Source: Sarcocystis neurona (Eukaryota > Apicomplexa > Conoidasida > Eucoccidiorida > Sarcocystidae). Taken from it: a stretch of 64,000 nucleotides of DNA. The position numbers were made by a program, and so were the translations under genes. Below are positions 58,201 through 64,000 of the stretch, in pieces (the stretch's first letter is position 1; the number at the start of each line of letters is the position of its first letter). The stretch lies in contig KL647290.1 of the NCBI GenBank assembly GCA_000727475.1, forward strand, positions 786,765-850,764, in the 5' to 3' direction. Below the pieces are notes generated by a model that made no database searches, was not told the DNA's origin, and worked only from the letters and a program-made list of their open reading frames with translations.

Positions 58201-61200
58201 TCCTGGAGGCAGCAGGAGACAACGAGCAGCAGCAGCTGCAGGAGGAGGAGCAGCAGCAGGAGGCGGCAGCTGCTGCCCCCACGTGGGGGGAACTGCCGGA
58301 AGGAGGTCTCGACGAAGAAGAGGAAGAGGACGGTGCGTCACTCTCCTGCGTGCACGCCCAACACAGAGATGGACAAAAAAAGTCGCGTGCATCTGCCTTC
58401 CTGTGCGGTCGATTCAAAAGTCCCCTCGGCGAAGTATATAATACGCGTGTTTCTATGTTCAGGGGAGTCTCTTCAAAAGGGCTCTGTGTGGTGTATGTGT
58501 ATGTCTCCTACGATCCACATGACCCCACTGCTGCAAGCGCAGAAGTTGGTTTGTAGACCCGTGCATCCGACCCCCAATATATAACTGACGTGCGTATAGA
58601 TATCTACACACGACATCTATCTATCTGCCTAGCTATATATATACATAAATATACATATATATATATATATACGAATACCTTGGAGGAGGGACATAACATA
58701 CGTATGGGCGTATGTATGTAGATATATGAGTTTGTGCGGGTGGAGGTATGTTCTGCGTGCGTCGACGTGTGTAGACGCGGGAGTATATGGGAATGGCTGA
58801 AGACAGCGGTGCCCCTCCAAATACTAAAAATGTTGGATGAACTTGACGCATGCCTCTCTCTTATTCCCCCTCTATGTGTATATGCGTGTAATCGATATAT
58901 ATATATATATATATATATGCTTGCAGCTATATGTATATATATATATATGTTGGTGTAAGAGAGGTGCACGTGTTCACCCACGTCTCTGTGTATATCTGCG
59001 TATACATGTATGCACGTACAAAAGTACGTCTGTCAACGTGTGTGTTGGTATTTTGTATATATGTGTATTCATGGGTATACATATATACATATATATAGAT
59101 AGATAAATAAATCTGTACGTGTGTGCGTCCCCACGTTTATCTCTGTATATATGATATGTCCGTGAAAATGTATATAGTTGTATGTTGGTATGTATATATG
59201 TATATATGTATATACGTATTTACGAGTATATATGTGTGTCGAGGTATAGCAGCCTGCATGCGTGGGTGTAGGTAGTGTGTGCGTATATAGGAAGATACAG
59301 GTATGGAGTTGCTACATGCGTTGCTCTGTTGCGCTGCTGCTGTGTGGGGTGCTGCTACGCTGGGTACACAGAAACCGCACCTGATGGGGTAAGTCCGGCG
59401 GCCGCTCTTCAGCAACAGGAGCAGCAACAGCAGCAGCAGTAGCCTAGACAGCAGCAGCAGCGGCAACAGGAACAGCACCAGCAGCAGTAGTGTAGACGGC
59501 AATAGCCGCGACAACAGGAGCAGCAGGAGGAGCAGCAGCAATAGTAGTCGAGACGACAACAGGAACAGCAGCGGCAACTGGAGCAGCGGCAGCAACAGCA
59601 GAAGCAGCAGCAGTAGTCTAGAGAGCAGCAGCAGGCGTAGGGGAAGGAGGAAGTGTCTTTACGGGCGCTGCGAGGTTGTCTTTCAATATGAGAAGTTTTC
59701 TTCTTCCGCTTCTTCTTGAACGTTTCCGAAGTTGCAGAACTTTTGTCAGCACCTTGTTGCAGTTCGTCGTAAATCTTCAGCAGTTCTCTTGACTGTCCGC
59801 AAGACGCAGCAACGGCCGGAAGTGACCGCCGCCATTTTTCCTCTTTTATAGCATCTGCGTCGTCGCAGTGTTGTCCGCTGCAGAGTCTCTCTGCTTGCTT
59901 CCTGCCTTCCCACTCCCCTTGCCCGCCTTCCCACCCGTCCCCTCCCCACACATGGGATGATGCGTGCGCATCCATAGCAGAGACACTCTTTTTTCGCCTT
60001 TCCTCCCTTCGTGTGAGCCGCTAGCCAGCAGACAGCAGAGGGAGACGCCTCGTGAAGTTATTATCTTCTTTTGCTTCGAAGCACAAGCCACGGTGGAAGA
60101 TTTGTCTCCCCAACTTGCCTCGGGAAAAAGCGATGACGGAGATGGAGAAGGGCGTTTCTTGCGCTTCTCTTCTCGCTGGCTCTCCCTCTGTGTTTCTCCG
60201 TGTCTTCCCAGGAAAGGGCAGCAAAATGTCTCTCTGTTATGTATGTTATATGACGTCTGTTATGTATGTTATGTGATGTATGTTACCGTATGTATTGTCT
60301 CTCTGTCATGTATGTTATGCATGCATGCTATGTTACATATGTTTCCTTATGTATGTTAGGTATGTTACGTTGTGGATGTTATGTGTGTACATGTACATAT
60401 GTATGTATATATATGTATGTATGTATGAATGTATGTATGTGTGTATGTATATGTGTGTATGTATGTAATGTATGAATGTATCTGTACGTATGTACGTATG
60501 TATTTGTGTATATGCATGTGTATGTGTGTGTGTGTGTGTGAATACGTACGTGTGAGTGTGTATGTATGTATATGTATGTATGTGTACGTATGTATATGTA
60601 TGTATGTGCGTATATGTATTATATATATATATGTGTATGTATCTCTGTCTGTCTGTGGGAGGAAAATGTCAGGAGAAAGACAGGACGAGGCACCGAGCGC
60701 CGCTGCGTGGGCCGTCTTTGTGAGAGCTCGGAAGTAAAGAGGAAGCTGCTTGCTTACTGCGCTTCACTATTCTGTCCTCTTCTTTCTGCGCCTGTTTTTT
60801 TTCTGGACCACCATCTCTGCACTTCCCCCACTTCCGTATTTCTTTGTCCTCCCCTCCACCTCCGTCTCGTTTTCTTCCGTGTCCGTCTCGTTCTCCTCCA
60901 TTTCCGTCTCCTTTTCCTTTTTTTCGTTGTCGCCCGTCTTTTCTCGTTCTTCTTCAGTTGCTCGATGTGGCTCCCGCACATGTGTCTGACCGCACTTCTT
61001 TTCTTTCTCGCGTGCTGCTTTCCTCTCGCTTTTCCTGTACTGGCGCGCGCTGCGTCGCTGCTGCTGCGTGTCTGCCTGCCGCGGGTCCCCCGTCGCGTCT
61101 CTGCGCGCATGCACGTGTGTGTGGTGGGGGGGGATGTTGGGCGGGTTTTGTTTGCAGGGCAGCATGTTGGGCGCAGGGTCAGAGACGCCATTTCTCGAAG

Positions 61201-62133
61201 GGACGGCAAGCGTAGGGGGGACAACGTCGCTTGCTTCGGGACTCGAATCTCCTGCGTCTTCTTGGCTGGATCTACGAAAGTCGCGGGCGGGGACTTCCTC
61301 AGTTGCTTCCTCGGCTGCAGCAGGGAAGCCGTACACCATCCTCACCCCACAGGAAGTGCCGGCAGGGCAGCAGGCGGGACAGCTGTTCGGCGTGAAGCAC
61401 ACGTACCGCATCCCATCTGCTGCTGCTGCAGGAGGAGGAGGCGCAGGAGGAGGAGGAGCAGGTGGTGGTGGCGCAGGGGCCGGAGGTGGAGGAGGCATGG
61501 CAACGCCCAGCAGCATGGTGGGAGGGGGGGCGGGGACGGGTGCAGCAGGCATGGCAACCCCATCAGCAGGACGAGCCGGAGGAGTGATGACGCCGCTTGG
61601 CTCTGGCGCAGCAACGCCCTTCGGAGGCGTGCGTACACCCGTTGCTGCAGCAGCAGCGGCCGGCGGGGCAGGAGGGGGGGGCACTGCCTCTTCGTTTCTC
61701 ATCAGCGGAACAGCAACAGCCGGTGGGATGATTTCTTCGGGCGCCGTCTCGTCCTTCGTCTCGGGGCCGGCGACCCCGGTTGCCGCAGGGGGCGCCACTT
61801 CCGCTGCGACCGCGCGTGGAGCCCAAACGCCGGCGAGTCGCACCGCCGGCTTCCGCACTCCTGCCGGCGGCGGCATCACCGTCACCCTCAACCCCAACGA
61901 AATGGGTAGGTTCAAGCCAAGCCAGCAGTCCAGAGAAAAGGAGGAGGAAAAAGGAGGAAAAGGCAGAAAAGAGGAGGAAAAGGAGATAAAGGGAGCGAGA
62001 CAGAGGACGTGGAAGACGAGAAAGAGACGACGCAGCGGAGAAACGCAAGCAGCAGCAGCTTGAAGAAGAGGGGGAAGGCAAAGAGCATGCCGAAGAGAAG
62101 GACAACAGCAGGAAGACAGGACTTCAGTTTTAG
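49224..62133 (+). CDS. SF3B2: Splicing factor 3b subunit 2 (SAP145)
   Basis: U2 snRNP SF3b subunit that helps anchor U2 at the branch point. Seven exons: 49224-49866, 51112-51933, 53611-53741, 55711-55901, 57989-58332, 61177-61905 and 62000-62133, about 997 aa. Phases agree at each junction (1, 1, 0, 2, 1, 1). Residues 1-120 are Pro/Gly/Ser-rich; no SAP domain is seen. Exon 2 has VVVEYVAADELAG, acidic runs and the DUF382 core (MMRPSVAELKQKTNRPDMVE, VPVHWSHKRRYLQWKRG, FEKPPFKLP). Exon 3 gives HIEATKISEVRSAL and REKVRPKQNKLAIDYQ; exon 4 LHDCFFKH, GDLYYEGKEFE and LAPPPWLINMQR; exon 5 the rest of the PSP motif and YGYHAGGWGKPPVDEFGNP. Exon 6 has KPYTILTPQEVP, KHTYRIP and Gly/Ala/Thr-rich repeats including VRTP. 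The last exon ends RKTGLQF, like the usual Phe-terminated tail, but its acceptor is purine-rich and uncertain. ATG 49224 has good context (AACATGGC). Confidence 0.92.
49867..51111 (+). other. SF3B2 intron 1
   Basis: From GACG|GTAGGC to TGCTGCTACAG|GG, phase 1 on both sides. It contains CTG repeats (49950-50470) that create Cys/Leu or Ala-rich open frames, one with the non-repetitive segment DDRLSSPVEIYYHPDELASS near 50300-50360, and a GTAT microsatellite at 50590-50760. Confidence 0.75.
51934..53610 (+). other. SF3B2 intron 2 with private minisatellite
   Basis: It contains about five copies of a core like TTTAGRTAYRTAGAGTCACTC...TCCTCTCTCT at 52228-52260, 52325-52370, 52548-52600, 52727-52775 and 52873-52920, separated by (TA)n and GTAT linkers. 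The 3' part (53400-53520) is CTG/CT-rich. The acceptor itself reads GGTGTACGTACAG, overlapping a near copy of the dispersed palindrome. Confidence 0.7.
53742..55710 (+). other. SF3B2 intron 3 with private repeat and polypyrimidine tract
   Basis: Starts at CAG|GTAAGA. The first 250 nt are purine-rich. At 54010-54480 a core of the type AGTRTNRGTGRCNCCRTCT with CTCTCTCTATATA linkers repeats about seven times. From 55200 to 55710 the sense strand is CT-rich up to TTCTCCAG, giving several Ser/Leu/Phe spurious frames. Confidence 0.7.
55902..57988 (+). other. SF3B2 intron 4
   Basis: Starts AG|GTACAA and ends GCCGCGCAG. CT-rich blocks lie at 55925-56260 and 56980-57480. Variants of the palindrome are at 56514-56527 (GGTGTATGTACACC) and 56551-56564 (GGTGTAGGTACACC). 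A 30-bp unit of CTG repeats plus CTTCCCTCCTGCGCG occurs about three times at 57630-57715. Confidence 0.75.
59637..59975 (-). CDS. Possible gene fragment antisense to SF3B2 intron 5
   Basis: From ATG 59975 the minus strand is open and, for about 113 codons, not low complexity. It includes KEEKWRRSLPAVAAS, GQSRELLKIYDELQQGADKS and a basic tail FKKKRKKKTSHIERQPRSAR. After about 59637 the frame runs into CAG-derived Cys/Ser repeats, so a splice or frame end is expected there. It reads like a short basic nuclear or ribosomal-type protein, but I cannot name a family. It could be a nested gene or chance. Confidence 0.3.
60235..60645 (+). repeat. TATG/TGTA microsatellite
   Basis: TATGTTATGTATG and GTATGTATATGTATG units are repeated over 400 bp inside SF3B2 intron 5, producing Met/Tyr/Val/Cys-rich spurious frames in all plus frames. 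Confidence 0.85.
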
Positions 62134-64000
62134 CGATGAAGTAGACCAGCAAACAAGGGGGAAAAGTATATTTAAGTCGGTCACGAAGAAATGTAAAACG
62201 CGGTGGTACACAGTCTAGGTCTCTCTACCCCTCGCGAGAGATAGATATGACCCTATTTATCTATCTGCATGTCTGCCTATCTATCTACCAATCTCTCTCT
62301 CTCTGTGTATAGTTAGGTTCTTCTCCTCTCTCTACATATATACATACGTACATGCAGATAAATGCGTCTAGTTCTTTCTCTGTCTCTCTCTGCAAAAACA
62401 TGTATATATATACATATATTTAGCTGGTTTTCTCTCTGTGTCTCTCTCTATACATATATATATATATATGTATATGTATAATGCGTGTAGCTCTTCCACT
62501 TTCTCTCTCTTCCTCTCTGTTTCTCTATCTCTGTCTCTCAACAAATATACGTATTTGTGTGTATATGTATAAATGCGTCCAGCTCTTTCTCTTTCGCCCT
62601 CTTTTTCTCCATGTATGTGTATATATGTATGTATATGTATTTAGCTATTTCTCATTTTTCCCCTCCAAGTGTATGTAAATGTGTTTAGCCCTTTTCTTCT
62701 CTCTCTGTCCCTTTACACACATAAATATATAAATGTGCGTGTGCATGTATATAAATGCGTCTAGCTCTTTCTATTCCTCTCGCCATATATATGTGTGTTT
62801 AGCTGTTTCTCTCTGTCTGTCTCTCTATATAAATGCGTCTACATTTTGCCCTCTCTTTTTCTGTGTCTGTCTCTATATATGTATATGTGTGGCTCCTTCT
62901 CTCTGTGTCTCCGTCTCTCTCTTTTTCTCGCCCGCTCCGTACGTATGTGTATCTATGTGTATATCAGCTGTCTCTGTGTCTGTTGGTGTCTCCATTCGTG
63001 TGTATATACACACGCGCGTAGAAGGAGGTCTCCACTTTTTCGAGGAGCTTCTTTTTTTGTTGAAAGAGACCACTTGCACGGGAACACCTCCTCGTAGCGT
63101 CGTGAACAAAACGTTTGCTGCGGCGCTGCTGAGACGGGACAGCAACAGAGATTTATCACTTCCTCATTAACGGCTGCCTCCTGAACTCTGTCCACCTATC
63201 TTTCCCAATATATACAAAGGAAATAAGTAGTTGTATGTCTCATTTCTCTCTCTGTGTGTACGTATCTTCTTATATACACCTCGTTATATATATATATATA
63301 TTTTAAAGCAGTCCGGTGAAGTCTTCCACGGTGCTGGTGAAGTGCCATAGAGGAAGCCAGAGACTATTTACTTGACAAATTAATAACGACTAACTGCCTA
63401 TCTCTCTCTTTATTAGTATATCTCTCTCTATCTCATATATATATATATATATGTAAATCCCTCTCTCTTGCTATATATATATATATATGACGGGGAAGGA
63501 TGTGACGCAGCCGTAGGCGTCTCTGTGTGTGTCTTTCTGTGTCTGTCTCTGTATATGTATAGATATGAGTGTGCTGTCAACAGAGAGACAGAAGAAGAGA
63601 AAAAAGAGAGGAAAAAATGAATTCGTTGATAGGAGGAGTAGGGCGGGTGGAGCGTTGCAGGGGATGAGTGATGCTGCTGCGGTACGGAGAGCCCGACAGG
63701 AGAGAGGAGTTGCTCTGCATGCGCCGCAGTTTTTCTGCGCCTGTGTACACACGTCCACACATTTATGTAAATTGCTGCAGTATTTCCTTTCTTCCGGTGC
63801 TTCCTTCTTCGTCTTCCTTCTTTCTGTGTATCTGCTCCTCTCGCTTCTGGTTTTATTTCTCTGTCTCGCTCTCTCGCGGCAGAGATACCCGTTCAATCAA
63901 AATGTGTTTCTCTCTGAATACAAATATATACATACACGCATATATATATATACACTTGGATAAATACATAGACTATCTATATATATATATATATATATAT
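62134..64000. other. 3' flank of SF3B2: repeat array and unassigned sequence
   Basis: From 62320 to 62930 about ten units of GCGTSTAGCTCTTTCTCTNTCTCT alternate with TATATGTATAT linkers at 50-80 bp spacing. 63022-63170 is an exon-like stretch. 63180-63520 and 63900-64000 are (TA)n and CTCTCT. 63600-63780 is non-repetitive and contains a short plus frame from ATG 63665 (MSDAAAVRRARQERG) that could be a first exon. No family is recognised. Confidence 0.5.
63022..63170 (+). CDS. Isolated exon-like stretch, unidentified
   Basis: After an acceptor-like CACACGCGCGTAG the plus strand reads about 50 residues of non-repetitive protein, including LHFFEELLFLLKETTCTGT and SVVNKTFAAALLRRDSN, then a stop at 63170. 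The opposite strand is also open and protein-like (LSSAAANVLFTTLRGGVPV), so strand is uncertain. No upstream partner exon is recognised. Confidence 0.2.

Larger units (their letters stand above)
58333..61176 (+). other. SF3B2 intron 5
   Basis: Starts GACG|GTGCGT. Ends at GGGCGCAG|GG if phase 1 is to be kept; the stronger TTTTGTTTGCAG at 61157 would break the frame unless an extra exon exists. It contains (TA)n at 58640-58950, a CAG/CTG block at 59400-59640, an antisense open frame at 59637-59975, a TATG/TGTA microsatellite at 60235-60645 and a CT-rich tract at 60740-61100. Confidence 0.65.

Overview
ORGANISM. The window looks like nuclear DNA of a coccidian apicomplexan, most likely an Eimeria species. 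The signs are very frequent CAG/CTG trinucleotide repeats running through exons in several frames (homopolymeric Ala, Gln and Ser runs), dense (TA)n microsatellites and minisatellites in every spacer, genes with short conserved blocks split by low-complexity insertions, and repeat-rich stretches alternating with repeat-poor ones. I saw no TTTAGGG/CCCTAAA telomere-like repeats, which are also common in E. tenella, so I do not name a species.

LAYOUT. Four multi-exon housekeeping genes can be assembled by eye from conserved peptide blocks, with splice phases that agree at every junction: (1) mitochondrial ribosomal protein mL46/MRPL46, minus strand, 8169-16423, five exons; (2) Rab geranylgeranyltransferase beta subunit, plus strand, 21180-27708, two exons, the first extraordinarily long; (3) TRAPPC2L-type TRAPP subunit, minus strand, 32833-40257, five exons; (4) U2 snRNP splicing factor SF3B2/SAP145, plus strand, 49224-62133, seven exons. 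mL46 and RABGGTB are divergent (4.8 kb between start codons). RABGGTB and TRAPPC2L are convergent (5.1 kb). TRAPPC2L and SF3B2 are divergent (9 kb). The ends (1-8168 and 62134-64000) hold AT microsatellites, CAG-rich blocks and a few isolated exon-like stretches that I cannot assign. Positions 3872-4205 are an assembly gap.

HOW THE GENES RELATE. They serve unrelated core processes: mitochondrial translation, Rab prenylation, vesicle tethering and pre-mRNA splicing. The Rab prenyltransferase and TRAPP subunit both act on Rab-dependent trafficking, but nothing here shows co-regulation beyond proximity.

NON-CODING STRUCTURE. Three features stand out. A 21-bp element, TGAGGTGTACRTACACCCGAG, built on a 14-bp palindrome, occurs three times, two of them in the 5' regions of the divergent gene pairs. 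Several introns carry polypyrimidine tracts of about 100 to 1300 nt on the sense strand near their 3' splice sites. Many introns and spacers also have a private minisatellite family, made of a short non-AT core repeated between (TA)n linkers. All gene models, intron borders and homology calls were made by reading; none was confirmed by alignment software or transcripts.
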